The notes beneath the pieces were generated by a model. The model had not been told where the DNA came from and did not search any database. It saw only the letters and a list, made by a program, of their open reading frames with translations. The translations under genes and the position numbers were made by a program. Positions 34,526-42,300 of a stretch of DNA of 45,187 nucleotides are shown in pieces. The first letter of the stretch is position 1. Each line of letters begins with the position of its first letter. Source of the stretch: DASYHQ01 sp038223165 (GTDB taxonomy: Bacteria; Planctomycetota; Phycisphaerae; Tepidisphaerales; Tepidisphaeraceae); the NCBI GenBank assembly GCA_038223165.1, contig JBBRHE010000003.1, forward strand, positions 1 through 45,187, in the 5' to 3' direction.

Positions 34526-35710
34526 ATGACGCTTCGACACTCGGCTGCACTGGTCTGCATCGGTCTCGCCCTCACCACGATTGCCTCCCCGGCCAATGCC
34601 GAGGGGGAACGGGGTCCCAACGTGCCGAACTTCTGGGTGCGCGACGGGTACAAGGTCACCCTTGTCACCGAGCGCGTCGGGGAGACGCGGTTCATCGAGT
34701 TCGACGACAAGGGCACGCTCTACGTCAGTCAGCCGCGCGACGGTGTCATTGTCGCGCTCAAGGACAAGGATGGGGACGGCACTTTCGAAACCCAAGCCGA
34801 GTTTATCACCGGCAAGAAGACCGCCCACGGTATGCACTTCTACGACGGTTGGTTGTGGTGGACCACCTCCGGTGGCATCTACAAGTCCAAAGACTCCAAC
34901 GACGACGGTAAGGCCGACGAGACCGTCACGGTCGTCGACAAGGGGCTGCCCAGTGGGGGTGGACACTGGTGGCGGACGATCAGTGTGGACGACCAGGGCT
35001 TCTACACCTCCATCGGTGACGACGGCAACATCAACGAACATGTCAACGACGAACGCTGCCGCATTTTGCGGTTCAACCTCGACGGCACCGGCAAGCGCGA
35101 GTTCGCCAGTGGGCTGCGCAACACCGAGAAGCTGCGCCTGCGCCCCGGCACCAACGACCTCTACGGCGCCGACCACGGCAGTGACAACTACGGCGCCAAG
35201 TTTGGCGAGGGGCGTGGCAAGCAACCGGTGACGGACCTGAACCCGCCTTGCGAGTTCAACAAGTACATCGACGGAGGCTTCTACGGTCACCCGTACATCG
35301 TGGGCAACAAGCTCCCACGCCTGGAGTTCATGGACCGCAAGGGTATCAACCTCGTCGACCTCGCCGACCGCGCCATCGCGCCCGCCTGGTCGCTGGGGGG
35401 ACACGTCGCGCCCAACGGTTGGACCTTCACGACCAAGGACACGACGGTCGACCAAGCGGGAGATGCGATCGTCGCGCTGCACGGTTCGTGGAACAGCACC
35501 AACAAGGTCGGCTACGCGGTCCAGCACGTCATGTTCGACGAAGCCACCGGCAAGCCCTACGGCGCCCGCCCACTGGTCGTCACGCTGGGTGAAGACGGTA
35601 AGGACGTCATGGGCCGCCCGTGCGATGTGACGGAAGCCCCGGACGGATCGATCGTGTGGACGGATGATCATCATCGCAAGATCTACCGGATTACGAGGTT
35701 GACGAAGTGA
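34526..35710 (+). CDS. PQQ-type sugar/sorbosone dehydrogenase-like exported protein
   Basis: A 394-aa beta-propeller protein. Signal peptide MTLRHSAALVCIGLALTTIA ends near SPANA. The propeller blades carry VTLVTERVGETRFIEFDDKG, FASGLRNTEKLRLRPGTNDL and GADHGSDNYGAKFGEGRGK, then ALHGSWNSTNKVGYAVQHV, which match L-sorbosone/soluble glucose dehydrogenase-like proteins. These oxidise sugars with PQQ, although many planctomycete homologs lack the cofactor site. AAGGA lies before the ATG at 34526. Its stop overlaps the start of the cytochrome gene, so it likely hands electrons to it. Confidence 0.85.
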   Translation: MTLRHSAALVCIGLALTTIASPANAEGERGPNVPNFWVRDGYKVTLVTERVGETRFIEFDDKGTLYVSQPRDGVIVALKDKDGDGTFETQAEFITGKKTAHGMHFYDGWLWWTTSGGIYKSKDSNDDGKADETVTVVDKGLPSGGGHWWRTISVDDQGFYTSIGDDGNINEHVNDERCRILRFNLDGTGKREFASGLRNTEKLRLRPGTNDLYGADHGSDNYGAKFGEGRGKQPVTDLNPPCEFNKYIDGGFYGHPYIVGNKLPRLEFMDRKGINLVDLADRAIAPAWSLGGHVAPNGWTFTTKDTTVDQAGDAIVALHGSWNSTNKVGYAVQHVMFDEATGKPYGARPLVVTLGEDGKDVMGRPCDVTEAPDGSIVWTDDHHRKIYRITRLTK

Positions 35711-36312
35711 GTCCCAAGGCGGTTGTTCTCAGCGCCTGGCTCGCGACGCTCGCGGGTGCCTTTGCGCTGCGGGCGCAGACGACCCACCCCACCACGACAT
35801 CGACGACCACGCGCCCCAGCACTTCCCCGTCGATCCCGACCGCACCGACGGGCGTTGGACAAGCCATCGGAGCTCGGGTTTCCATGTCCGAAGGCTTCGC
35901 GCCGATCACCTACTTCGAGGACAACTGCGCCCGCTGTCACGGTTCCAACGGTAGCGCCTACGGGCCCGAGTTTGGAAAGCACCTGTCCGACGCCCAACTG
36001 ACCAAAGTCATCGACGACATGGCCGTCGGTCCCGGGAACGCGCCGGTCAACGCCAGGCAACTGGACGTCCTCGTCGCGTACCACCACGCCATGATCGCCA
36101 GGCAACCCTTTGTCGCGGTGACGAAGACCACCCCCACTGGTGAACAGTTGACGCTGGAAGGGGAAGTCACCCCCAACACCGCGCTGACCGTCGGCAACAC
36201 CGTAGCGACCGTCGATGGGACGAATTGGTCCGTCACGATCCCCAAGGGTCAACAGCCCACCGTCACCGCCAAGCCCACCGACCCCGCGAGCCCGAACCCC
36301 ACCAGCCGGTAG
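35707..36312 (+). CDS. c-type cytochrome, exported
   Basis: A 201-aa protein with a Thr/Pro-rich N-terminal region after the signal peptide (VVLSAWLATLAGAFALRAQ). One haem site CARCH is at residues 74-78 in YFEDNCARCHGSNGSAYG. The axial Met is probably the Met in DDMAVGPGNAP. The last 70 residues form a beta-rich, Ig-like extension (LTLEGEVTPNTALTVGNTV, VDGTNWSVTIPKG) instead of ending after the haem domain. The GTG start overlaps the stop of the dehydrogenase gene (GTGA). It is the likely electron acceptor of that enzyme; this is inference from the linkage. Confidence 0.82.
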   Translation: MSPKAVVLSAWLATLAGAFALRAQTTHPTTTSTTTRPSTSPSIPTAPTGVGQAIGARVSMSEGFAPITYFEDNCARCHGSNGSAYGPEFGKHLSDAQLTKVIDDMAVGPGNAPVNARQLDVLVAYHHAMIARQPFVAVTKTTPTGEQLTLEGEVTPNTALTVGNTVATVDGTNWSVTIPKGQQPTVTAKPTDPASPNPTSR

Positions 36313-36432
36313 GAGTAACCCTCGGCACCTGCCTGCCAACCTCTCCCGATCCGATAAAAAAAGTTTTGCGCTCATTGTTTCCGCTAAATATGCCTTTCAT
36401 ATAGACTTAAGCCATATCAGGCCCCGGCAAAC

Positions 36433-36480
36433 CGACATAAAACCGACATAGAAACGACATGAAACGACATGTACCGACAT
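36433..36480 (+). repeat. Five CGACAT boxes spaced 10-11 bp (helical phasing)
   Basis: CGACAT occurs at 36433, 36444, 36455, 36465 and 36475, giving spacings of 11, 11, 10 and 10 bp, about one DNA turn each. The spacer is mostly A-rich. Such phasing puts all copies on one face of the helix, as in iterons or arrays of protein-binding sites. It lies in an A+T-rich stretch between two convergent genes. Confidence 0.8.
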
Positions 36481-36693
36481 GAACCAAACAGGGCTTTAGA
36501 TGCGTTGGACATGAGCGACACCTCCCTTTTCTCAAGCACAAATGAACGACGTCGACCGTAAGGCAACCGTCGTCATTATCTGAACACTAACCTAACAATA
36601 TACACTGTATAACAGCGTTTGTCCGCGGAAAAATGTGAGGATTTTGTGCTGATTGGGCACCCGGGCGTCTGGTGTGTTTGAAGCGCCACCGTC

Positions 36694-36888
36694 ACACGGG
36701 CTTTCAGCCCGTGATGCCTGTACTCAGGCACGTCGGACCGTACGCCGTCCGAAGCAGCAATCGTGTCAGCGAAGTCATGGTGAACAGCGCTTGCTTTATC
36801 GAAAAGCGAAGATCGCTTGCGCTCTTTATCTCGGACCGGGTACGGCAAGACACGACGGAGTACCGTCTCTTCTCGGGCTCAAAGCCCG
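36694..36888 (+). repeat. Two palindromic CGGGCT...AGCCCG repeats
   Basis: CACGGGCTTTCAGCCCGTG at 36694-36712 and CGGGCTCAAAGCCCG at 36874-36888 are short perfect palindromes 160 bp apart. Similar 'ACGGGCTTTCAGCCCGT' strings are widespread dispersed intergenic repeats. They could bound a small non-autonomous element; target-site duplications could not be identified. Confidence 0.55.
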
Positions 36889-36953
36889 TGCCACGAAAAG
36901 TAATCCTCCCCGATGACGACTCACCGTGACGAACAGCGGATTAATCGTCTCAA

Positions 36954-37886
36954 TCATCCCTTCGCCATCGGTGGCGTCTTCCCATCCGCTCGCCAGAGGA
37001 ACGCCAGGAACTGCCGGGGCTTGGGTGGGATGATCACGCGCGCGACAAACCGACCGACCGGTCGACCGATGACGACGCCGAGCAGGATGAACAACGCTTG
37101 CAGTCCCAACACCATCGCGACGCGCGACAGCGCCCAGCCCCGGATGAACTGGTATTCGTCGTCGAAGAGCATGACGTTGGCGACGAAGATCGCCGGGAGC
37201 AGGACGACGAGCGTCAGCCAGACGTAGTTGCGCTTGCGCCAGTGCCAGAGGAAGATGACGCCCAGGACGCCGATCGTCAGGCCGATCATGGCCGATACCA
37301 TGCCCATTAGAAACCGGTCGAACAGCGTGTGCCGAAAATTGTGATAGTAGCCCAACTGTGAATTTTTCGACACGTCCAACACGCGGGCCCTGGTCAGGTT
37401 GGTGGCCAATGGCTGTGGTACGGGTGTCTGGTCGTCTACGTAGACGAGGACATATCCGGTTGCAGGCACGTTCGGGTTGGCCGCCGTTTGCTGCACATGT
37501 TCGACGAGACGGCTTTCCGTCGTCATTGAGCTGGGATAGCTGAACTCATCCACCGCCGTAACCTGCATCACCCCCGCTGCGAGCATGAGGAGGGAGGTCG
37601 CGCCGAGGACGATCATCGTCCAGACGATCAACATTCCCACCGCCAACCGCGACAACCATTGACTGCGCGCCGCCGTGCCGTGACCCGCCGGGTGAAACGC
37701 TCCGCATTCCGGGCAACGGCAGACCATGAAGCCCAACCGCTCGTCGCGCGACACCACCTGCCCATGCAGGTTGTAGCCACAATCGCAAAACTGATCAGTC
37801 TCAAGTTGGGGATGCCGCGCGAGGGGGCGGATGGTTGGTGCGGGCGAGACAGGATCGTCGACGGTCGTCATATGCCCCTGCCCCAT
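36954..37886 (-). CDS. Zinc-ribbon membrane protein
   Basis: A 310-aa protein of a type common in planctomycetes. An N-terminal zinc ribbon carries CDCGYNLHGQ and then CRCPECGAFHP, four Cys in two pairs. Four membrane helices follow: LAVGMLIVWTMIVLGATSLLM, GMVSAMIGLTIGVLGVIFLW, WLTLVVLLPAIFVANVMLF and VLGLQALFILLGVVIGRPVG. A soluble extracytoplasmic loop of about 80 residues separates the first and second helix. The function is unknown. The ATG at 37886 abuts the heptamer repeat; the ATG at 37871 has a weak AGGGG site and is equally possible. Confidence 0.7.
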   Translation of the reverse strand: MGQGHMTTVDDPVSPAPTIRPLARHPQLETDQFCDCGYNLHGQVVSRDERLGFMVCRCPECGAFHPAGHGTAARSQWLSRLAVGMLIVWTMIVLGATSLLMLAAGVMQVTAVDEFSYPSSMTTESRLVEHVQQTAANPNVPATGYVLVYVDDQTPVPQPLATNLTRARVLDVSKNSQLGYYHNFRHTLFDRFLMGMVSAMIGLTIGVLGVIFLWHWRKRNYVWLTLVVLLPAIFVANVMLFDDEYQFIRGWALSRVAMVLGLQALFILLGVVIGRPVGRFVARVIIPPKPRQFLAFLWRADGKTPPMAKG

Positions 37887-37893
37887 CTTTACT

Positions 37894-38040
37894 GTTAATT
37901 GTTAGTTGTTAAGGGTTAATTGGGAATACAGAGGCCAGTTTTCGTCCAATGAACGATTAACAACTAACAATCAACAATTAACAATTAACAACTAACAACT
38001 AACAACTAACAACTAACAACTAACAACTAACAATTAACAT
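37894..38040 (+). repeat. Heptanucleotide TAACAAC array with inverted arm
   Basis: From 37958 to 38034 eleven 7-bp units occur in tandem, mostly TAACAAC with TAACAAT and CAACAAT variants, and a partial unit reaches 38040. The segment 37894-37912 is the inverted form (GTTAATTGTTAGTTGTTAA). The two could pair across a 45-nt spacer. The array ends one base before the stop codon of the aminotransferase gene, and the inverted arm begins 7 nt upstream of the ATG of the zinc-ribbon gene. It looks like the short tandemly repeated heptamers known from cyanobacteria and others. Confidence 0.9.
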
Positions 38041-38041
38041 C

Positions 38042-39277
38042 CTACGCGTTGGCCGTCTCGCGCTTCTTTTTGGGCTTGCGCGGGTTGAGTGCGCGGTCCA
38101 GGTTGTTCATCGCCTGCTTCAGGCGGTGTTCGTTTTCGACCAAAGCGATGCGGACGTAGCGTTCACCGTTCTCGCCGAAGGCTTTGCCGGGGGAGAGGGC
38201 CACTTCGGCTTCGTCCATCATGCGGAGGCAGAAGTCGATGGTGTCTTCGCCGGCCTTGAAGTGGGCGTCGTTGATGCGGGCCCAGACGAACATGCTGGCC
38301 AGGGGTTTTTCGTAAGCCCAGCCGAGTTTGTCGAGCCCGCGGCAGACGACGTCTCGGCGTTCCTCATACATCTTGCTTTGTATCGCGGGCGTTTCCTTGC
38401 ACTCGCGCATCGCGATGACGCTGGCGATCTGGATCGGCGCGAAGTGGCCGTAGTCGTAGTAGCCCTTGATGGTCGCCAGCGCCTTGATCATCTCCTTGTT
38501 GCCACAGCAGAAGCCAACGCGCCAGCCGGCCATGTTGTAGCTCTTGGACATGGTCGTGAACTCGACGCCGATCTCTTTCGACCCCGCCGCCGCGAGAAAC
38601 GATGGCGCCTTGTAGCCGTCGAAGTTGATCTCACCGTACGCGAAGTCGCTGATGATCATCACACCATGCCTGCGGCACAGGTCGATGGCGCGGTCCCAGA
38701 ACCACGGTTCGATCGTCATGCTCGTCGGGTTGTGTGGATAGTTCAAAATCAACAGCTTGGGCTTTGGATACAGTTCAACAAAAACCTTCTCGATGCGATC
38801 GAGAAACGCCTGGTCGTTGCCCAGCGGCACACGGATCACATTCGCGCCGGCCATCGCCGGGGCGTAGATGTGGATGGGGAACGCCGGGTCACCGGTGACG
38901 ATCGTGTCGCCGGGCCCGAGCATCGCGAGGCACAGGTGGGAGAAGCCTTCCTTCGAGCCGATGGTCGAGATGACTTCGGTTTCGGGGTCCAGTTCCACGC
39001 CGTACTTCTGCTTGTACTTTTTAGCGACCTCTTTGCGCAGCCCCGCGATGCCCGTGCTGACCGAATAGCGATGGTTCCGCGGGTCGATCGCAGCTTCCTT
39101 GAGCTTGTCGACGACCACCTCGGGGGTGGGGTCGGTCGGGTTGCCCATGCCCAGGTCGATGATATCGATCCCTTTGACTCGCTTGTCATACTTGGTCTTG
39201 TTGATGCGCGCAAACAAGTATGGGGGCAAGCGTTGAATGCGGGCCGAGACGTCGATCTTGAACGGTTGGTTGGACAT
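38042..39277 (-). CDS. alaC: AlaC-like aminotransferase, class I/II fold
   Basis: A 411-aa pyridoxal-phosphate enzyme of the AlaC/YfdZ-LL-diaminopimelate aminotransferase group. The PLP Lys lies in FTTMSKSYNMAGWRVGF near residue 243. GMGNPTDPTPEVVV near the start and LILNYPHNPTSM in the middle are typical of AlaC. It probably interconverts alanine and pyruvate with glutamate as partner; aspartate- or methionine-specific variants cannot be excluded. The C-terminal extension (NPRKPKKKRETA) is basic. The start at 39277 has a TACACT box twelve nt before it and no Shine-Dalgarno sequence. Confidence 0.85.
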   Translation of the reverse strand: MSNQPFKIDVSARIQRLPPYLFARINKTKYDKRVKGIDIIDLGMGNPTDPTPEVVVDKLKEAAIDPRNHRYSVSTGIAGLRKEVAKKYKQKYGVELDPETEVISTIGSKEGFSHLCLAMLGPGDTIVTGDPAFPIHIYAPAMAGANVIRVPLGNDQAFLDRIEKVFVELYPKPKLLILNYPHNPTSMTIEPWFWDRAIDLCRRHGVMIISDFAYGEINFDGYKAPSFLAAAGSKEIGVEFTTMSKSYNMAGWRVGFCCGNKEMIKALATIKGYYDYGHFAPIQIASVIAMRECKETPAIQSKMYEERRDVVCRGLDKLGWAYEKPLASMFVWARINDAHFKAGEDTIDFCLRMMDEAEVALSPGKAFGENGERYVRIALVENEHRLKQAMNNLDRALNPRKPKKKRETANA

Positions 39278-39332
39278 AGTGGTTGGGTAAGTGTAGCACG
39301 GATTTTTGGCCCGTCACGCGACGCGTGCTGGT

Positions 39333-39385
39333 CCCCTCTCCCCCGCGTACTCGCGGTACGCCGGGAGAGGGCTAGGGTGAGGGGG
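39333..39385 (+). repeat. CCCTCTCCC / GGGAGAGGG palindromic dispersed repeat
   Basis: CCCCTCTCCCC then an internal GCGTACTCGCGGTACGC stem and GGGAGAGGGCTAGGGTGAG. This matches a very common dispersed intergenic repeat type of bacterial genomes. It lies in the 245-bp gap between the aminotransferase start and the end of the foldase gene. Confidence 0.75.
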
Positions 39386-39522
39386 ATTGCGAGCGCCGAA
39401 CGGCCCATTTCACGGGACGCCGCTCGCGCACAGGCAGGGGCCAGACACCCATGCCACGGCGCAGGATTCGCCCCTTCTCGTGGCCACTATCCAACGTCGT
39501 CGGGTCGGACGACGCAAGGCAG

Positions 39523-41019
39523 TTACGGCATAATCGGCGCTCCCACCGGCTGCGTCGCGGGCAGGTCGTCCGGCAGAGCGGACTTCATTGGCTTGGGTAG
39601 CGTCGAAGGGAAGAGGTCGTCGACGAACGATTTCGCGGGATCGGACGTCGTGGTTGCTTTCGTCGTCGCCGATGGTGCTGGGGGGACGGTAACGGCCGGC
39701 ATTGAGGTCGCGACCGGAGCAGTGGTGACAGTTGACGTCGTCGTTGCCGTTGCCGTCACCGGTTGGCTTGCTGCCTGCGCAGTGGCAAGCGCGGCGAGGT
39801 CGGCGGCTTGTTGGGCGGCGATCGCGTCACGCTGGCGGTTCAAGTCTTCACGGATGCTGTCGCGGTCGCGCACCTTGGCTTGTTGCTGTTCCAGCCGTTC
39901 GTCAAACTGCTTTTTCAGGATCGGGTCCTCGATCGTCAGGCCGGCCATCGCTTCCTGACCAATCTGCTGGCGAAGGTTGCGGATCGCGGCCTGCAGCAGT
40001 TTGTCATGCAGGTCGATGCGAACTGCTTCGTTCACGTCCTCGAACTTCACGACCGTCGGGTCGATGCGCTGTTCCAGCTTGATCAGGTGGAACGACCCTT
40101 CGGACTGCACGGCTTCCGACACTTCACCCACTTTCAATGCAAACGCGGCGTCGCGAAACGACTGTGGAAACGACGTGTTGCTGCGCGTGAACGACGGCAC
40201 CTCACCACCCAGTGGCGCGGTGGCGCGATTGGTGCTCATGTCCTTGGCAACGGCCTCAAACGCCTCACCATTGGCCAGGCGCCGGCGGGCGCTGTTCAGT
40301 TCCGTCAGGTTGTTGGTCTGAATGTGCCGAACGACCACCTTCTCGCCGTACTGAACGCGGAAGGATTCCTGCAGCTTGTTGTCGGTGATCGCGGCCGACA
40401 CCTGCGGTTCGACGAGCTTCGTCATGATCGCGTTGGTCCGGATGACCAGGTCAAACTCCGGGCGGCTGATGCGCTGTTGCGCAAGCAACTGGTCGAGCGA
40501 CGCCTCGTTGTCCTTTCGCAAATCGGCCAGCATTTTGTCTGCGGTGGTGGCATCGGTGGCGCGCAGTGTTTCGATCGTGGCCAGGTTCTGTGCGTTGGAT
40601 TGCGCGAACATCCGGTCGATCGTCATCTGACGCTCGCTGGCGACGTCGACCTCCGTGACCGTCACCTGCGCGCGCTCGGCCTCGCGGGCGGCCAGCTCGT
40701 ACTGCACGAGGTTCAACAGCATGTTCAACCCATACGCGTCGATCAGTGGGTCGCGCAACTGCCGTTCGTTGATCGTCCGCCCGGCAATGCGCGCGATCGG
40801 TGGATTGTTGCCCCCCATCGGCACCACGGTTATGGGGCCGGGCTGAACGGGGCCAAGTTGAACGGGACCTGGTTGCACGGGACCGGGCTGAAACGGCACC
40901 TGCCCATCAGGCGGTGTGCCGGTGGCCTTGTCGCCTTTGCAACCGACGAGCAGACCTGCGCAGACAAGACTCGCGACGACGACCAATTTGTTCAACGGAT
41001 GCTCCTGCAAAGACGCCAT
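39523..41019 (-). CDS. SurA/PrsA-like peptidyl-prolyl isomerase lipoprotein
   Basis: A 498-aa lipoprotein. The signal (LNKLVVVASLVCAGLLVGC) places the lipid on Cys27. A Pro-Gly-Gln pentapeptide stretch follows (QPGPV repeated about four times), then a SurA-type chaperone helix region. The PpiC rotamase domain contains VVRHIQTNN, LARR-type helices, GGEVPSFTRSN and FALKVGEVSEAVQSEGSFHLIKLE. A coiled coil and a Thr/Ala-rich C-terminal tail complete it. It should fold or chaperone exported proteins at the outer face of the membrane. The ATG at 41019 gives a proper signal; the frame is open to 41079. It is divergent from the galU-like gene, 117 nt between starts. Confidence 0.85.
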   Translation of the reverse strand: MASLQEHPLNKLVVVASLVCAGLLVGCKGDKATGTPPDGQVPFQPGPVQPGPVQLGPVQPGPITVVPMGGNNPPIARIAGRTINERQLRDPLIDAYGLNMLLNLVQYELAAREAERAQVTVTEVDVASERQMTIDRMFAQSNAQNLATIETLRATDATTADKMLADLRKDNEASLDQLLAQQRISRPEFDLVIRTNAIMTKLVEPQVSAAITDNKLQESFRVQYGEKVVVRHIQTNNLTELNSARRRLANGEAFEAVAKDMSTNRATAPLGGEVPSFTRSNTSFPQSFRDAAFALKVGEVSEAVQSEGSFHLIKLEQRIDPTVVKFEDVNEAVRIDLHDKLLQAAIRNLRQQIGQEAMAGLTIEDPILKKQFDERLEQQQAKVRDRDSIREDLNRQRDAIAAQQAADLAALATAQAASQPVTATATTTSTVTTAPVATSMPAVTVPPAPSATTKATTTSDPAKSFVDDLFPSTLPKPMKSALPDDLPATQPVGAPIMP

Positions 41020-41136
41020 CGGCAGTATCCCGTCGCGCAGAGGCAAGTCAAGGTGAACAAACGACTGGACCGCTGGCAATGACCGCTCGGTTTGCGTACG
41101 TTTTGCATTTCATACACACACAAGAAGGAGCTAGTG

Positions 41137-42093
41137 ATGGCAAAGGTGCGCAAAGCAGTGATCACGGCAGCGGGTCGAGGGACGCGGCAATATCCGGCGT
41201 CGACGGCGGTGCAGAAGGAGATGTTCCCACTCGTTGATCGCGACGGACTGACCAAGCCGGTCATCCAGATCATCGGGGAAGAGGCGATCGACTCGGGCAT
41301 CGAGGAGATCTGCATCATCACCCAGCCAGGCGAAGAGGGACAGTATCGCGACTATTTCAAACGCATGAGCAACGAGATGGTCAAGTCCTTCCGTGGGAAG
41401 GATTGGGCGATCCTGGAAAGCGAAAAACTCGGCGCGTTCGGTGAGCGACTTCATTTCGCCGAGCAGGCGACGCCCGACGGGTTTGGACACGCCGTGTACC
41501 AGGCCAAGAAGTTTGTCGGTGACGAACCGTTCCTGCTGTTGCTCGGGGACCACGTCTACATCAGTGAGGTGAAGGACCGCTGCGCGCGGCAACTGATCCG
41601 GGTCTTCGAGCAATACATGCTCGACGCGGTGACGGGCGTGCAACCAACGATCGAGAAACAACTGCACCTGTTCGGCGTCATCAAGGGTGAGCCGATCGAG
41701 CCGGCCAAGGGCATCTTCAAAAGCGAGTTGATCATCGAGAAGCCGTCGATCGAAGTCGCTCGCGAGCAATTGACCTCCCCGGGGCTACCGGCTGGCAATT
41801 ACCTGGCGCATTTTGGTATGCACGTGTTTTCACCACGGATTTTCGATAGCTTGGAATACCTCTTTAAAAACAACATTCGCGAGAAGAACGAGTTCCAGCT
41901 GACGGCAGCACAGGAGCACTTGCGGCAGAACTCGGACAAGTATTGGGCAGTGGTCAGTCAAGGCCAACGCTACGACACCGGAATACCCTATGGTTTGATG
42001 GAAACGCAATTGGCGCTTGCTCTTAACGGCATCCATCGAACTGAGATTTGCGAGGCGATCGCACGCATCCTCGCGATGCAGGTAAAGAACTAA
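41137..42093 (+). CDS. galU: UTP-glucose-1-phosphate uridylyltransferase-like nucleotidyltransferase
   Basis: A 318-aa enzyme of the GalU type. It activates glucose-1-phosphate with UTP. The N-terminal loop is ITAAGRGTRQYPASTAVQKEMFPLVD, in which GxGTR and the KEM Lys are conserved while the usual 'PVAGLGTR..PATKAI' sequence is changed. LLLLGDHVYIS stands for the usual GD(D/V) metal site, and IIEKPS is also typical. AGAAGGAG lies six nt before the ATG. A clean hairpin terminator follows the stop. Because of the variant motifs, another nucleotidyltransferase specificity is possible. Confidence 0.8.
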   Translation: MAKVRKAVITAAGRGTRQYPASTAVQKEMFPLVDRDGLTKPVIQIIGEEAIDSGIEEICIITQPGEEGQYRDYFKRMSNEMVKSFRGKDWAILESEKLGAFGERLHFAEQATPDGFGHAVYQAKKFVGDEPFLLLLGDHVYISEVKDRCARQLIRVFEQYMLDAVTGVQPTIEKQLHLFGVIKGEPIEPAKGIFKSELIIEKPSIEVAREQLTSPGLPAGNYLAHFGMHVFSPRIFDSLEYLFKNNIREKNEFQLTAAQEHLRQNSDKYWAVVSQGQRYDTGIPYGLMETQLALALNGIHRTEICEAIARILAMQVKN

Positions 42094-42111
42094 GTGTCAG
42101 TGACTTAGCGT

Positions 42112-42140
42112 TTGTTGCGTGATTGTTGCACGACTGTTGC
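42112..42140 (+). repeat. Three TGTTGC direct repeats, 11-bp spacing
   Basis: (T/C)TGTTGC occurs at 42112, 42123 and 42134, each 11 bp apart, just after the galU-like stop and about 160 bp upstream of the Crp/Fnr gene. One helical turn of spacing is compatible with a regulator-binding array. They might also be chance in a T/G-rich spacer. Confidence 0.5.
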
Positions 42141-42172
42141 GTAACGAAAATTGCAACCAAACAAGATTGGAC

Positions 42173-42205
42173 AGCCGCGGGCCTATGCCTGCGGCTGCCT
42201 TTCTA
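42173..42205 (+). terminator. Rho-independent terminator of the galU-like gene
   Basis: AGCCGCGGGC, loop CTAT, then GCCTGCGGCT forms a ten-pair stem with one G-T pair, followed by GCCTTTCT. It begins about 80 nt after the stop codon at 42093. Confidence 0.7.
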
Positions 42206-42300
42206 TCAATGGTGAGATTTATCACTGCAAATGCGAACCTGGGGCCTAACCAGTCGTATTCGCTGGTGTCACGAGGTTCTTTTTTCAGGGATAGTTCAAA

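Larger units (their letters stand above)
36313..36953 (+). other. 641-bp convergent intergenic region, repeats only
   Basis: No gene was found; the open frames at 36576-36848 (minus) and 36653-36929 (plus) consist largely of repeat sequence and have no family. The first 340 bp are clearly richer in A+T than the surroundings (runs such as ATAAAAAAAGTTTTG near 36353). They contain the CGACAT array (36433-36480). The second half contains two palindromic CGGGCT/AGCCCG repeats. The flanking genes converge on it, so no promoter is required here. Confidence 0.6.

Noticed and set aside
34421..35674. A 418-codon open extension of the FAH gene
   Set aside because: It lies entirely antisense to the sorbosone dehydrogenase gene, and Val/Gly/Asp-rich text is typical of shadows in high-GC DNA. 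The ATG at 34420 begins the true domain.
36576..36848. A 90-aa minus-strand frame in the repeat-rich gap
   Set aside because: It is largely made of palindromic repeat sequence, has no ribosome site, and no family was recognised.
37958..38040. The TAACAAC array as a CRISPR array
   Set aside because: Units are 7 bp and contiguous with no spacers, and no cas genes are present.
38126..39958. A 610-aa plus-strand open frame spanning alaC and part of the foldase gene
   Set aside because: It runs antisense to two well-supported genes with no domain of its own.
39763..41082. A 439-aa plus-strand frame across the foldase gene
   Set aside because: Antisense shadow. The lipoprotein signal, PpiC domain and C-terminal tail on the minus strand are convincing.
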